From SAR202 cluster bacterium (GTDB lineage: Bacteria > Chloroflexota > Dehalococcoidia > Lucifugimonadales > UBA3495), in NCBI GenBank assembly GCA_013204585.1, contig JABMNL010000033.1, positions 1 through 64,000 of the forward strand: DNA of 64,000 bases. The letters run 5' to 3'. A program made the position numbers and the translations under genes. Shown piece by piece: positions 18,159 through 27,559 of this stretch. The notes under the pieces are model-generated. The model saw only the letters and a list, made by a program, of their open reading frames with translations, did no database searches and was not told where the DNA came from. How positions within the stretch are numbered: the stretch's first letter is position 1; the number at the start of each line of letters is the position of its first letter.

Positions 18159-19445
18159 ATGCCGGCATACGCCGTAATCGGCGGCCAATGGGGTGACGAG
18201 GGCAAGGGGAAGGTCATTGACTACCTTGCTGGAGACGTAGACAGCGTAGTTCGCTATGCAGGTGGCAACAATGCCGGTCATACCGTCGTAAACGACAAAG
18301 GCACTTTCCAGTTACACCTGGTGCCTTCTGGTATTTGCTGGCCTAATGCTTATGGGATTATCGGCAACGGAGTCGTTGTTGACCCTGATGTGTTGGTTGC
18401 AGAGCTTGCTGAGATTGCCGCACGGGGCATCGACACCAGCCGCTTGTATATCAGTGAACGCGCCCACGTCATCATGCCTTACCATATTGTTCTCGACCAT
18501 TATGAGGAAAAGGCCAGGGGCGACGCGGCCATTGGCACCACTGGCCGGGGCATTGGCCCGGCCTATATGGATAAGATTGGCCGGATGGGCATTAGAGTCG
18601 GCGACCTGTTGGACTGGGATTCGCTGGTGCCGATGGTGGAACAGGTCTTAGACCACAAGAACGCCTTAATCACCAAGATTTATGGCGGCGAACCCTTGGC
18701 TCTGGACGACGTGTTGGCAAAGTGCCTACTTTGGGCCGAACAGCTCGCGCCTTACGCCAAGCCTACCGAGCAACTAATTCAAGACTTGCTTGCCCAGGGT
18801 AAACGGGTCTTGCTAGAGGGCGCACAGGGCACCCTGCTAGATATCGACCACGGCTCTTACCCCTACGTGACCTCTTCATCGCCATCGATAGGCGGCGCTT
18901 GCACCGGGTTAGGTCTAAACCCCCAGGCAATATCAGGGGTGTTGGGCGTATTCAAGGCCTATTCCACCCGGGTTGGCGGCGGCCCAATGCCCTCGGAGAT
19001 AAGTGAGGCAGAGGGTTCTGAGATACGCGAAAAGGCCCATGAATTTGGCGTTACCACTGGCCGGGCACGGCGCATTGGCTGGTTTGATGGAGTTGCTGCA
19101 AAGTACAGTCAGTTAATTAACGGGTTCACCGGACTGGTGCTGACCCGCCTGGATATTCTCGACGGCTTTAAATCAATTAAGCTGTGCGTGGCCTACGAGG
19201 TTAACGGCGAGCGTTTGGACCGCTTCCCGGCCAACACCGGATTGCTGGCCCGTTGTAAGCCAATCTATGAAGAAATGCCCGGTTGGGACCAACCCACCGC
19301 CAGCGCGACCGAGTTGTCGCAGCTTCCCGAGAACGCCTTGGCCTACGTGAAGCGAATTGAAGAGTTGGTGGGATGCCGAGCCCAGATTATTTCCACTGGC
19401 CCCAGTCGCGGCGAGACCATTCAGGTGGAGCCAGTCTTTACCTAG
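18159..19445 (+). CDS. purA: Adenylosuccinate synthetase
   Basis: 428 aa. It joins IMP and aspartate with GTP to form adenylosuccinate, the first committed step to AMP. GGQWGDEGKGK (GTP/IMP loop), AGGNNAGHTV, TTGRGIGPAY, EGAQGTLLDIDHGSYPYVT and GVTTGRARRIGW are all canonical, and the length is as expected. It is followed 27 bases later by a strong terminator, so it is probably a single-gene transcript. Confidence 0.97.
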   Translation: MPAYAVIGGQWGDEGKGKVIDYLAGDVDSVVRYAGGNNAGHTVVNDKGTFQLHLVPSGICWPNAYGIIGNGVVVDPDVLVAELAEIAARGIDTSRLYISERAHVIMPYHIVLDHYEEKARGDAAIGTTGRGIGPAYMDKIGRMGIRVGDLLDWDSLVPMVEQVLDHKNALITKIYGGEPLALDDVLAKCLLWAEQLAPYAKPTEQLIQDLLAQGKRVLLEGAQGTLLDIDHGSYPYVTSSSPSIGGACTGLGLNPQAISGVLGVFKAYSTRVGGGPMPSEISEAEGSEIREKAHEFGVTTGRARRIGWFDGVAAKYSQLINGFTGLVLTRLDILDGFKSIKLCVAYEVNGERLDRFPANTGLLARCKPIYEEMPGWDQPTASATELSQLPENALAYVKRIEELVGCRAQIISTGPSRGETIQVEPVFT

Positions 19446-19472
19446 CCGCTGCCAGCTAACGTTGCAAAATTA

Positions 19473-19506
19473 AAGCCCCGAGGTTTCAGTACCTCGGGGC
19501 TTTTTT
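19473..19506 (+). terminator. Rho-independent terminator of purA
   Basis: A 12-bp perfect stem, AAGCCCCGAGGT with ACCTCGGGGCTT, a 6-base loop and a T run (TTTTTT). On the minus strand the A-rich side also gives a T tract, so it may also serve the convergent dapA gene. Confidence 0.9.
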
Positions 19507-19534
19507 ATTCGGACTGATTGTGCGGCTGTATTGA

Positions 19535-20431
19535 TTAGGCCGACACTGGCAAATCTATCTGGTACTGTTCCAGCAATTCGTTAATATGGGCAATGGCCTT
19601 TTTGCTGGGTGGAACCATGGGAAGCCTGGGATCCCCGACCTTGAAACCGATATGATTCACTGCATATTTCACCGGGATGGGGTTGGACTCGGTGAACATG
19701 CCGTTGAACATGGGGAGCAGACGGCGGTGCTCGGAAGCCGCGCCTTCGATGTCTCCCTCAAGCAGTAGGCCCATCATGTGCTTGATTTGGTTCCCGACCA
19801 AGTGTGACACGACGCTAACCACTCCGTAGCCGCCAATGGACATGATCAAGAACGTCTGGTTATCGTCGCCGCTCCAAACCTTGAAGCCGGGACTAGCGCC
19901 TTCAATGATGCGGGCAATCTGGTTCATGTCGCCGCTGGCTTCTTTGGTGCCGACGATGTTATCAATCTGGCTCAGCCGGATGGTGGTTTCGTCGGTCATA
20001 TTGACGCCGGTGCGGCCCATGATGTTATAGACGATGCACGGCAGGTCGGTCTTGCCAGCGATTGCCTTGAAGTGCTGGTAAATGCCTTCTTGTGGGGGTT
20101 TGTTGTAATAGGGCACTACGAGCAATAGGCCATCAACGCCCTGTTTCTCGGCTTCCTGGCTTAACGCGATGCTCTCGGCGGTGCTGTAGGTGCCGGTACC
20201 GGCGATGACAACGCCCTTGTCTCCCACCGACTGTTTAATCTCGCCAAAGAGGCGCATCTTTTCGTCAGTGGTCAGAGTGGGTGATTCGCCGGTGGTGCCA
20301 GACACGACCACGCCGTCGCTGCCGGAGTCTAAAAGGGCATGGGCGAGCTTCTTGGCCTGATCATAGTCGACCTCGCCTTTATCGTTAAAGGGCGTAACCA
20401 TCGCTGTGAGGAGCCTGCCTATCTCTGCCAT
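19535..20431 (-). CDS. dapA: 4-hydroxy-tetrahydrodipicolinate synthase
   Basis: 298 aa TIM-barrel lyase condensing pyruvate and aspartate semialdehyde for lysine/DAP synthesis. GTTGESPTL, the YNIMGRTG segment with the active-site Tyr, and GTKEASGD with the Schiff-base Lys are visible. YNIMGRTG has Met where YNVPGRT has Pro, a mild variant. It is the third gene of dapB-asd-dapA, but a hairpin with a T tract after asd suggests it may also have its own promoter. Confidence 0.95.
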   Translation of the reverse strand: MAEIGRLLTAMVTPFNDKGEVDYDQAKKLAHALLDSGSDGVVVSGTTGESPTLTTDEKMRLFGEIKQSVGDKGVVIAGTGTYSTAESIALSQEAEKQGVDGLLLVVPYYNKPPQEGIYQHFKAIAGKTDLPCIVYNIMGRTGVNMTDETTIRLSQIDNIVGTKEASGDMNQIARIIEGASPGFKVWSGDDNQTFLIMSIGGYGVVSVVSHLVGNQIKHMMGLLLEGDIEGAASEHRRLLPMFNGMFTESNPIPVKYAVNHIGFKVGDPRLPMVPPSKKAIAHINELLEQYQIDLPVSA

Positions 20432-20544
20432 GCTCGTCTCCCGTTCTCGCTTATCTGGGCCTTGGGATTTTGTGCATTATAACCGCCAATACCTTATATC
20501 GCATCCCCCGGATACGGTGGGCGGGGTTCCAGCGGGGGGAAATG

Positions 20545-20569
20545 AAAAACGACCACAATGTGGCCGTTT
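20545..20569 (-). terminator. Hairpin with T tract after asd
   Basis: On the minus strand AAACG, one unpaired base, CCACA and their complements form a near-perfect stem followed by GTTTTTCATTT. It sits in the 171-base gap between asd and dapA and could terminate or attenuate asd transcription. Confidence 0.6.
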
Positions 20570-20602
20570 CTAAAGGAGCAATCTGACGTGTCGCAATACG
20601 GA

Positions 20603-21646
20603 CTAGCCGGTCACTCCACTGATGTTCTTTGGCTTCAACCGGCCTCGGGAGACTAGTTCTTCGGCGATTTGGAGCGAGTTAAGGGCCGCGCCTTTACGCA
20701 GGTTGTCAGAAACTATCCAGAGCACCAGGCCGTTGGGGTGGGACATGTCTTGCCTAATCCGACCCACAAATACGTCGTCCTCGCCAGCTACGTCCCAGGG
20801 CATGGGGTATTCGCCTGCTGCCGGGTTGTCGAGCACCGTGATGCCAGGCATGGCTGCTAGAAGCTCTCTGGCTTCCTCTACGGGCATGGGCCGGGTGAAC
20901 TCCAGGTGTACCGAAGCCGAATGCGAGAGATATACCGGGACTCGCACACAGGTGGCGGAGATTTGTATCTCCGGAGCGTGCATTATTTTCTGAGACTCTT
21001 GCCGCATCTTCTGTTCTTCAAAGGTGTAGCCGGAATCTAGGAACCGGTCAATTTGAGGGATTACGTTATAAGCTATCTGACCCTTCTCGGACTTGCTCGT
21101 GTTGGAGTCGGCGTCCAGCAGCCGTTCCGACTGTTCACGCAAGTTAGCCATGGCACCGCCACCGGCTCCGGATACGGACTGGTAGGTGTCGGCGATTATT
21201 CGTTTGATGGGATTAACCTGGTGCAGCGGGTGAGCGGCCATCACCAAGGGTGTGGTGGAGCAGTTAGGGATGGAGATGATTCCCTGGTGCCACTCGACGT
21301 CTGCGCCGTTAACTTCGGGCACTACCAGCGGGACAGTCTCTTCCATGCGAAACGCCGAGCCGTCGTCAATCACGACCGCGCCAGCGGCAACTGCCGCCGG
21401 GGCAAGTTTGTGGCTGACCTCAGAACTGGCAGAGATAAACGCCACGTCCACGCCGTCAAAGGACTTTTCGGAGGCTTCCTCGACAACCAGTTCCTTTCCG
21501 CCGACCTTGATGGTCTTGCCAGCCGAGCGGCTGGAGGCCAACAGCTTGAGGTTGGGAATCTGGGAGTACCGCTGTTCCACGATGCGGAGGAATTCGGCGC
21601 CGACTGCGCCAGTTGCGCCCACTACGGCGATGGTTAAGTCCTGCAC
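20603..21646 (-). CDS. asd: Aspartate-semialdehyde dehydrogenase
   Basis: 347 aa. It reduces aspartyl phosphate to aspartate semialdehyde with NADPH. The N-terminal nucleotide loop VVGATGAVGAEFL, the catalytic Cys in SIPNCSTTPLVMA, SVSGAGGGAM and the RVPVYLSHS segment with the active-site His region are all present. It lies between dapB (54 bases upstream) and dapA, giving a local aspartate-family unit that feeds lysine, threonine and methionine synthesis, including the thrC-like gene at 6-7.5 kb. Confidence 0.95.
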   Translation of the reverse strand: MQDLTIAVVGATGAVGAEFLRIVEQRYSQIPNLKLLASSRSAGKTIKVGGKELVVEEASEKSFDGVDVAFISASSEVSHKLAPAAVAAGAVVIDDGSAFRMEETVPLVVPEVNGADVEWHQGIISIPNCSTTPLVMAAHPLHQVNPIKRIIADTYQSVSGAGGGAMANLREQSERLLDADSNTSKSEKGQIAYNVIPQIDRFLDSGYTFEEQKMRQESQKIMHAPEIQISATCVRVPVYLSHSASVHLEFTRPMPVEEARELLAAMPGITVLDNPAAGEYPMPWDVAGEDDVFVGRIRQDMSHPNGLVLWIVSDNLRKGAALNSLQIAEELVSRGRLKPKNISGVTG

Positions 21647-21700
21647 TGGTCTTACTCTATTTACTTTGGAATTCGTGCCTAAAACCGGCTTAAATATCGA

Positions 21701-22489
21701 CTAAAGGCCGAGCACGTTCTCCAAGCCTATCACAAGGCCCGGACGGGTCACAACGTCGCGGATGCAGCGCACCACGCCGGGCATGTAGCAGTCGCGACTT
21801 AGGGTGTCGTGGCGTAGGGACAGGGTTTGTCCTGCCGCGCCGAAGATCACCTCATGATGGGCGCTCTTGCCGGGTAGGCGGATGCTGTGCACCGAAATGC
21901 CGTTGTGTTCGCCGCCCCGGGTGTTGGCCAGGTTCTCTTTCTCCGGCTGGTTGCGGGTGAACTGTTTGGTTTCGCCCAGGCTACGCATTAGCGCCAGGGC
22001 AAACCCGGACGGGGAGTCAATCTTGGCTTCGTGATGTGACTCCACAATGTCTACGTAGTCAAAGTAGGGCGCGGCCTGTTCAGCCAACTTCTTCAGCACA
22101 ATTGCCCCCAGGGCGAAATTGGGCGCAACGATGATGCCCACACTATTATTGGTAGCCATATCATCGAGCTGCTTTAGCTGGTCTTCAGAGAACCCGCTGG
22201 CCCCCATGACGATGTTGATTGACCGTGCGGCGGCTTTGGCGGCAGCGTCCATGGCCACTGCTGAGTTGGTGAAGTCGACCAAGACATCGGGATGTGTTTG
22301 GTCTAGTAAAGCGTCCAAGTCGTTGGAAAGGGGGATTGCCGTGCTATACGGAGTTGCCAAAATAGGGCCCCTGTTTTGTTTGCAGGTACCGCCCACCAAT
22401 TCCAGGTCATCTTCCTTGGAGAGTGCGGCCACGGTTTCTGCGCCCATTCTGCCCGTGACCCCGTTGATTACAATTCTAATTGCCGCCAT
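21701..22489 (-). CDS. dapB: 4-hydroxy-tetrahydrodipicolinate reductase
   Basis: 262 aa NAD(P)H-dependent reductase of the DAP pathway. VINGVTGRMGAE is the dinucleotide loop, DFTNSAVAM and APNFALGAIVL follow, and VESHHEAKIDSPSG contains the catalytic His-His and Lys. It is the first gene of dapB-asd-dapA. An upstream hairpin terminator for pnp at 22590-22630 separates it from the ribosomal-protein unit. Confidence 0.95.
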   Translation of the reverse strand: MAAIRIVINGVTGRMGAETVAALSKEDDLELVGGTCKQNRGPILATPYSTAIPLSNDLDALLDQTHPDVLVDFTNSAVAMDAAAKAAARSINIVMGASGFSEDQLKQLDDMATNNSVGIIVAPNFALGAIVLKKLAEQAAPYFDYVDIVESHHEAKIDSPSGFALALMRSLGETKQFTRNQPEKENLANTRGGEHNGISVHSIRLPGKSAHHEVIFGAAGQTLSLRHDTLSRDCYMPGVVRCIRDVVTRPGLVIGLENVLGL

Positions 22490-22596
22490 GGCGACTCCTC
22501 TGAGACAGGCTTAGCGTAGCTGACTTTGGCCAGCTCAGTCTTTAATTCCGATGATAGCACGCAGGCTAACCCGGAAAAATAAACCCGGAAAAATAA

Positions 22597-22630
22597 AACA
22601 GCCCCGCCGGGTTTATTCGGCAGGGCTGTT
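22597..22630 (-). terminator. Terminator of pnp
   Basis: AACAGCCCCGCC pairs with GGCAGGGCTGTT with one mismatch. On the minus strand the stem is followed by TTTTATTTTT. A 14-base direct duplication (ACCCGGAAAAATAA) lies just beyond, so the T tract is duplicated. Confidence 0.8.
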
Positions 22631-22655
22631 GGATTGCTAAGTTACTTGCGGCTGA

Positions 22656-24938
22656 CTAGCGGCTTCCGCCCGATGGACGGTTGCCTCCGACGAACCGGCC
22701 GCCGCCGCCTGGGCCGTCTGGGCCGCGTCCGCCTGGGCCTCCGGGTCCACCAGGACCACGGCCACCGTCACGAGGGGGACCGCCACGGTCTCCGCCTGGT
22801 CCACGGTTTGGTCCACGGTCACCGGAGTCGGGTCGGGGGGCCGGGGGGCTGTCGTCGCCGAACAATGCTCGCCGGGACAGGTTGACCCGTCCTTGGGAGT
22901 CGATCTCACGAATCATGACCGTGATTTCTTGGCCCTCTTTAAGTTCTTCTTCCATTTCACCAAGGTCGCCGTTGCGGATTAGGCCGTCCCTGCCGGGAAC
23001 CAGTTCCACGAAGGCACCGAAGTTAGTTAGTCGGACGACTTTGCCGGTGAAAATGTCACCGATGGCCAACTCACGGGTGAGAGCATCAACCTTGGACCTT
23101 GCCAGGTCGAGCATGCCTTGGTCGACGCCGCCGATGGTCACCGAGCCGTCGTCTTCGACGTTGATGCTGGTGCCGGTCTCCTCGATGATGGCCCGAATAA
23201 CTCGGCCGCCAGGACCGATGAGGGCGCCAATCTTCTCGACCTTAATCTTCAAGCGGACCATCTTGGGTGCGTGTTCGCTCATTTGGGACCGGGTTTCGGA
23301 GATGGCCTCGTTCATCTTCCCCATGATGTGGAGACGGCCCTGACGCGCTTGCTCCAAGGCCTCTTTCAGAATCGCTTGGGTCAGCTGGGTGGTTTTGACG
23401 TCCATCTGAAGCGCATTTACGCCTTCAGATGTGCCGGCCACTTTGAAGTCCATGTCGCCAAGGAAGTCTTCCAGTCCCTGGATGTCGCTTAGGATGGCGT
23501 ATTGACCGTCATCACCGGTTATCAGGCCCATGGCAATACCGGCCACTGGTGCCTTAATCGGGATGCCGGCGTCCATCAGGCTCAGGGAGCTGCCACAGAC
23601 ACTGCCCATGGAGGTGCTGCCGTTGGAGCTGAGACATTCGGAGACTATTCGAATGGCGTAGGGGAAATCGTCTTCGGAAGGAAGCACCGGTAGTATGGCG
23701 CGTTCGGCCAAGGCCCCGTGTCCAATCTCACGACGACCCGGAGACATAGCCCGTCGGGCTTCGCCGGTGGAGTATGACGGGAAGTTGTAATGGTGCATGA
23801 ATCGTTTGGTGTTGTCGGGCCCAACCGAGTCCAGCGTCTGTTTCAAACTTAAGGAACCCACCGTCACGATGGACAGAACCTGGGTTTCGCCGCGGGTGAA
23901 CAGCCCCGTGCCGTGGGTGCGGGGCAGGATGCCAGTGTCGCAGGAAATCGGGCGAACCTGATCTAGCGCCCGTCCGTCGGAACGCACGTGCTGGGAGAGG
24001 ATACGGCCCCTTACTGCCTCGCGGAAGACGCTTTTAAAGCCTTCGCCGATGGCGTTCTTAGAGTAGTCATCTTTTAGAGCTTCGGTGACTTTGGAAGAAA
24101 GTTCTTTTTCTCCATCGTCCATGTCGTACATGCCGGGGTTCTTGCTCAGTAGGTCTTCAAACCCGGAGCCGACAATATCTTTAATCTTGGCGATGATGGC
24201 CTCGGCTGCGGCCTGGTCGTATTCAACCTCAGCCTTGGGCTGGCCGACCTGGCGCGCCAGGTCTTCAATCATATCGATGGTGGCGTTGTTGGCCTGTTGA
24301 GCCTTGTCAATGGCTTCGAGAATCACCTCTTCGGAGACCTCATTTGCGCCTGCTTCAACCATCAAAATCGCGTCGCGGGAGCTGCTAACCACCATGCTCA
24401 ACGTGCTCTCGGTGCTCTGCGCGTAGGTTGGGTGAACGAAGTACTCGCCGTTGATGTAGGCGATACGGCATGAGGCGACGGGGCCGTTGAAGGGAATCTT
24501 CGAGATGGAGAGGGCGGCTGAAGCGCCAATCATGCCCAGAATTTCGGGAGGATTTACCTGATCGGATGATAGGATGGTCAGAGTAATCTGGACGTCGTTG
24601 TGCAGGCCTTTGGGGAACAGAGGCCGGATAGACCGGTCGGTCAGCCTGGAGGCTAGGATGCCCTCCTGGCCGGGACGGCCTTCACGACGGAAGAAACTTC
24701 CGGGAATCTTGCCGACTGCGTAGAGACGTTCTTCGTAATCGACGGTTAGGGGGAGGAAGTCGATGTCCTCTGCCCTGGGCCTGTTAGACATCACTGCTGT
24801 TACGAGAACAATGGTCTCGCCGTAGGTGACAGTGATGCTGCCGTGGGCCTGGTTCGCAAGTTTCCCTGTTTCCAGGGTGAGTGTTTTGCCGCCGACCTCT
24901 TGTTGGACCGACGTGGGACTAGATAATTTCGTAGCCAT
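22656..24938 (-). CDS. pnp: Polyribonucleotide nucleotidyltransferase (PNPase)
   Basis: 760 aa phosphorolytic 3'-5' exoribonuclease. Two RNase PH domains are visible (FFRREGRPGQEGILASRLTD; SPGRREIGHGALAERA), then a KH domain (IGALIGPGGRVIRAIIEETG), then an S1 domain (GDIFTGKVVRLTNFGAFVEL). A Gly/Arg/Pro/Asp-rich tail of about 60 residues (repeats like GPGGPGG) ends the protein. Such RGG-like tails can bind RNA and are seen in Actinobacteria and Chloroflexota. It is downstream of rpsO, as in many bacteria, with a hairpin between them. Confidence 0.97.
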   Translation of the reverse strand: MATKLSSPTSVQQEVGGKTLTLETGKLANQAHGSITVTYGETIVLVTAVMSNRPRAEDIDFLPLTVDYEERLYAVGKIPGSFFRREGRPGQEGILASRLTDRSIRPLFPKGLHNDVQITLTILSSDQVNPPEILGMIGASAALSISKIPFNGPVASCRIAYINGEYFVHPTYAQSTESTLSMVVSSSRDAILMVEAGANEVSEEVILEAIDKAQQANNATIDMIEDLARQVGQPKAEVEYDQAAAEAIIAKIKDIVGSGFEDLLSKNPGMYDMDDGEKELSSKVTEALKDDYSKNAIGEGFKSVFREAVRGRILSQHVRSDGRALDQVRPISCDTGILPRTHGTGLFTRGETQVLSIVTVGSLSLKQTLDSVGPDNTKRFMHHYNFPSYSTGEARRAMSPGRREIGHGALAERAILPVLPSEDDFPYAIRIVSECLSSNGSTSMGSVCGSSLSLMDAGIPIKAPVAGIAMGLITGDDGQYAILSDIQGLEDFLGDMDFKVAGTSEGVNALQMDVKTTQLTQAILKEALEQARQGRLHIMGKMNEAISETRSQMSEHAPKMVRLKIKVEKIGALIGPGGRVIRAIIEETGTSINVEDDGSVTIGGVDQGMLDLARSKVDALTRELAIGDIFTGKVVRLTNFGAFVELVPGRDGLIRNGDLGEMEEELKEGQEITVMIREIDSQGRVNLSRRALFGDDSPPAPRPDSGDRGPNRGPGGDRGGPPRDGGRGPGGPGGPGGRGPDGPGGGGRFVGGNRPSGGSR

Positions 24939-25003
24939 AATAAACCTGGAGCAACCTCGCTATAAATAACATGCGCAATCGATGGGGTAAGGACTAGACG
25001 CGA

Positions 25004-25028
25004 AACAACACCCTTAAGGGGTGTTGTT
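25004..25028 (-). promoter_or_regulatory. rpsO-pnp intergenic hairpin
   Basis: AACAACACC and GGTGTTGTT form a near-perfect palindrome centred at 25016 in the 106-base gap. There is no good T tract. In E. coli a comparable rpsO-pnp hairpin is an RNase III processing site through which PNPase controls itself; the same use here is inference. Confidence 0.65.
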
Positions 25029-25044
25029 CTAAATGGAGGGAAAC

Positions 25045-25311
25045 TTAGCGCCGCAGACCTAGTCTGGAGATAAGTGTTTGGTAGCGGTTTACGTCTTCCG
25101 CGTTGAGGTACTTGAGGAGTCGGCGTCTCTGGGAAACCATACCAAGAAGCCCGCGCCTTGAATGGACGTCCTTCTTGTGTTCCCGCAGATGTCCGGTGAG
25201 TTGTTTGATGTTTTCCGTGAGCACGGCGACTTGGACTTCTGCTGAGCCCGTATCTTTATCGTTTCTCCGGTATTCTTGGATAACCCGTGCTTTTGTTTGT
25301 CCGTCTAGCAT
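25045..25311 (-). CDS. rpsO: 30S ribosomal protein S15
   Basis: 88 aa, the exact usual length. It binds 16S rRNA early in small-subunit assembly. The HxxDxHSRRGL motif appears as [20 protein letters not shown], and the protein ends LISRLGLRR as expected. Upstream of pnp in the classic gene order. Its own leader overlaps an AT-rich stretch (25312-25365) that may hold the promoter. Confidence 0.97.
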   Translation of the reverse strand: MLDGQTKARVIQEYRRNDKDTGSAEVQVAVLTENIKQLTGHLREHKKDVHSRRGLLGMVSQRRRLLKYLNAEDVNRYQTLISRLGLRR

Positions 25312-25459
25312 TAGATGTGTGTACGCTTCTCTCTTTCCTTCTCTTTTACGTTCGCCCGATTATAGCATAAGGCCATGGAGCGGGCAACGCGGAAGGCCGT
25401 GTCGGGCCAGCGAAATCTGCCCACCAAAATTAGGCCCTCCCGAGACTTAGGTTTGCTGC

Positions 25460-26077
25460 CTAGCCGAGTACCGAGAACCCGTCCGGTAGGGCATGACGTC
25501 CGGTGGCGGCCAGGACGAGGTTTGGGGCATGGCCGCGGTATAAGGCCAGTTGGCCTAATATCAGTAGGGTTTCTGCCATTCCGTTCTCGGGAGGTTCCAC
25601 GTCCAAGTTAATGGCCTTGGCCAGATCCAGGGTGTGGATAATGAACTCAAAGGTACGGGTGGGCAGGTAGTCGATTATCCGCATGCCGCCCACCGGTGTG
25701 CCAACGATGTGGTCGTCGGCTAGTTCGCCCAGCTTGTTTTTAACCTGAGCGGCAAAGCCCCGGACCATCATGGACGGGTTGTCCATTATTTCCAGTCCGG
25801 CAGCCCGTCCTCGTTCGGCCACCTGTTTAGGGTCGGCCAGAGACTCAAACGCCTTTAGGAAATAGTCCACCGGTCTTTCGACGCTCACATCATCCGCGGG
25901 TTGCCCGGCGTAGGTTAGTACGTTGGTGAAGGAGCGGAAGGTGTGTCCAGTTAGGTCGCGGACGCACCACTCGCCCAGGGCAGGCGCTTCCCAGCCGTCG
26001 ATGTCCACCTGGTGTACCACGCCAGCGAAGAACTCGCCAGCTTCCAGGTAGGTCTCCCGAATCTTTTGTCCATTCAT
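25460..26077 (-). CDS. Mycothiol-maleylpyruvate-isomerase-like / DinB-fold protein
   Basis: 205 aa. The WCVRDLTGHTF helix with its His, and FEFIIHTLDLA with another His, match the DinB-like four-helix bundle of the maleylpyruvate isomerase N-terminal family, where three histidines bind a metal. In Actinobacteria such enzymes use mycothiol. Whether this organism makes mycothiol is not shown here. It lies 30 bases after the Ldh-family gene on the same strand, so both probably belong to one catabolic unit. Confidence 0.7.
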   Translation of the reverse strand: MNGQKIRETYLEAGEFFAGVVHQVDIDGWEAPALGEWCVRDLTGHTFRSFTNVLTYAGQPADDVSVERPVDYFLKAFESLADPKQVAERGRAAGLEIMDNPSMMVRGFAAQVKNKLGELADDHIVGTPVGGMRIIDYLPTRTFEFIIHTLDLAKAINLDVEPPENGMAETLLILGQLALYRGHAPNLVLAATGRHALPDGFSVLG

Positions 26078-26107
26078 CTACTTCACTAGGTCAATTCACC
26101 CGGCGAC

Positions 26108-27160
26108 TTAGGGCTGTCCCACTTCGGCTTCGATGTTGAGCGACTTCATCAGACCGGTGAGTTGGGCCCAGGTCTCGTCCTCGACGAAGATGCCCTCTTT
26201 GCGGCGTTTTTGTTCGTTGTTCCACTCGATTTCGCCGGGGTAGAGCACCTCGGTGAAGCCAGCGGCTGGGGGTGAGTCCTTGATGTATTCCACGAATTCG
26301 CCCATGTCTTTTTTGAACTCGTCCACGGGCCTGAAGTGCTCCAGGTTGAAGGCGGCGATGAACACGCCGTCGTTGTGCCGTCCTTCGGGGTCGATGCCGA
26401 ATCCCAGGCCGGTGAGCAGCCCAGAGAAGACCTCAATCATGAACGATAGCGCGTAGCCCTTATGGCCTTGGTCTACGCCCACGGGGAGGATGGCTCCGCC
26501 GGAGTAGTAGTCGTTGGGGTTGGTAGTTGGGTTGCCGTCCTTGTCGACAATCCAACCCAAAGGAATGTCCTGTTTGCGGTTGCGGGCCAGGGCAATCTTG
26601 CCCAGCGCCACGGTGCTGGAGGCCATGTCCATCAACACTGGGCCATCCAGGTTGCTGGGCATGCCGATACAAATGGGGTTGGTGCCCAGTTTCCGGGCCA
26701 CGCCGCCGAAGGGTGCAACGTGCTTGGGCGCGGCCCCGGAGTCGGCGGTAATCATGCCAATCATGTTTTCAGCGGCCATCATGGTGGGGTAGTCGCCCAG
26801 CCGGCCAATGTGGCTCTGGTGGTAGACGGTTACCGCGCCAACGCCGTGGGTCTTGGCCTTGTCGATGGCCATGCGGGTGGCCTTTTCGGTGACTACGAAG
26901 CCGAAGCCCCAGTTGCCGTCGATGACAGCGGTGCAGGGGGCTTCTTTAACTACGTCAAAGGCTGCGCCGGGGACGATGTGTCCGGCGTCGATGCGGTCGA
27001 CGTAGGTTGGTGTCTGAATAATGCCGTGGGAGTCGTGGCCGCACAGGTTGGCCTTAATCAGGTGCTTGGCGACAATCTCTGCCTCATCTTTGGGAGTGCC
27101 CTTGGCAACGTAGATGTGATAGGCAACTTTGGTCAGGTATTCGGGCGTGAAAACAGGCAT
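26108..27160 (-). CDS. Ldh-family (malate/L-lactate dehydrogenase type) oxidoreductase
   Basis: 350 aa NAD(P)-dependent dehydrogenase of the non-Rossmann Ldh_2 family. GHDSHGIIQTPTYVDRI, HIGRLGDY (catalytic His), GTNPICIGMP and DMASSTVALGKI are typical, as is GHKGYALSFMIEV. Members act on malate, lactate, ureidoglycolate, delta-piperideine-carboxylate and similar 2-hydroxy or imino acids, so the substrate is open. It is cotranscribed with the DinB-fold gene that follows. Confidence 0.85.
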   Translation of the reverse strand: MPVFTPEYLTKVAYHIYVAKGTPKDEAEIVAKHLIKANLCGHDSHGIIQTPTYVDRIDAGHIVPGAAFDVVKEAPCTAVIDGNWGFGFVVTEKATRMAIDKAKTHGVGAVTVYHQSHIGRLGDYPTMMAAENMIGMITADSGAAPKHVAPFGGVARKLGTNPICIGMPSNLDGPVLMDMASSTVALGKIALARNRKQDIPLGWIVDKDGNPTTNPNDYYSGGAILPVGVDQGHKGYALSFMIEVFSGLLTGLGFGIDPEGRHNDGVFIAAFNLEHFRPVDEFKKDMGEFVEYIKDSPPAAGFTEVLYPGEIEWNNEQKRRKEGIFVEDETWAQLTGLMKSLNIEAEVGQP

Positions 27161-27295
27161 GTTTGAACCTCATTGGGAAAGTGCAATTAGTCTAAGGCCG
27201 AGCCTGATGTTTGTCCACCTGATCCGTTCGAAAGAGGGGTGGTTCGTGCCTGCTTGTTGGCCCCTAGCAACCATGCTATTCTTTTAAGTGCATTT

Positions 27296-27370
27296 GCCCC
27301 TGTAGCTCAGTGGATAGAGTGCCGGCCTCCGAAGCCGGAAACGAGAGTTCGACCCTCTCCGGGGGCACCA
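27296..27370 (+). tRNA. tRNA-Arg (anticodon CCG)
   Basis: Acceptor stem GCCCCTG pairs with CGGGGGC (one G-T pair). The D arm GCTCAGTGGATAGAGT and the anticodon stem CCGGC/GCCGG around loop CTCCGAA are clear. The T arm GAGAGTTCGACCCTCTC carries the TTCGA core. The 3' CCA is encoded. Confidence 0.97.
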
Positions 27371-27432
27371 TCCCATTTTTTCCGAGATCAGTGCCATTGG
27401 CGATGTCGGATTGCATGTCTCTTCTTTATAGT

Positions 27433-27507
27433 CGGGGTGTAGCCCAGCGGTAGGGCGCCTGCTTTGGGAGCAGGAAGTCGGGAGTTCGAGTCTCCCCACC
27501 CCGACCA
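27433..27507 (+). tRNA. tRNA-Pro (anticodon TGG)
   Basis: Acceptor stem CGGGGTG pairs with CACCCCG. The anticodon stem CCTGC/GCAGG encloses loop TTTGGGA. The T arm GGGAGTTCGAGTCTCCC is intact and CCA is encoded. It follows tRNA-Arg by 62 bases. Accessory-looking DNA begins directly after it. Confidence 0.97.
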
Positions 27508-27559
27508 ACGTGTTTGTGCCTACAAAGTTCTCTTGTGCAGCGGCTGCGCCGCCGGTCGT

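Noticed and set aside
26462-27166. 234-codon plus-strand frame, with similar long frames at 3594-4205 (+) and 6463-7071 (-)
   Set aside because: They are antisense shadows of confidently identified genes (Ldh-family, FAD oxidase, threonine synthase) that arise from GC-rich codon use.
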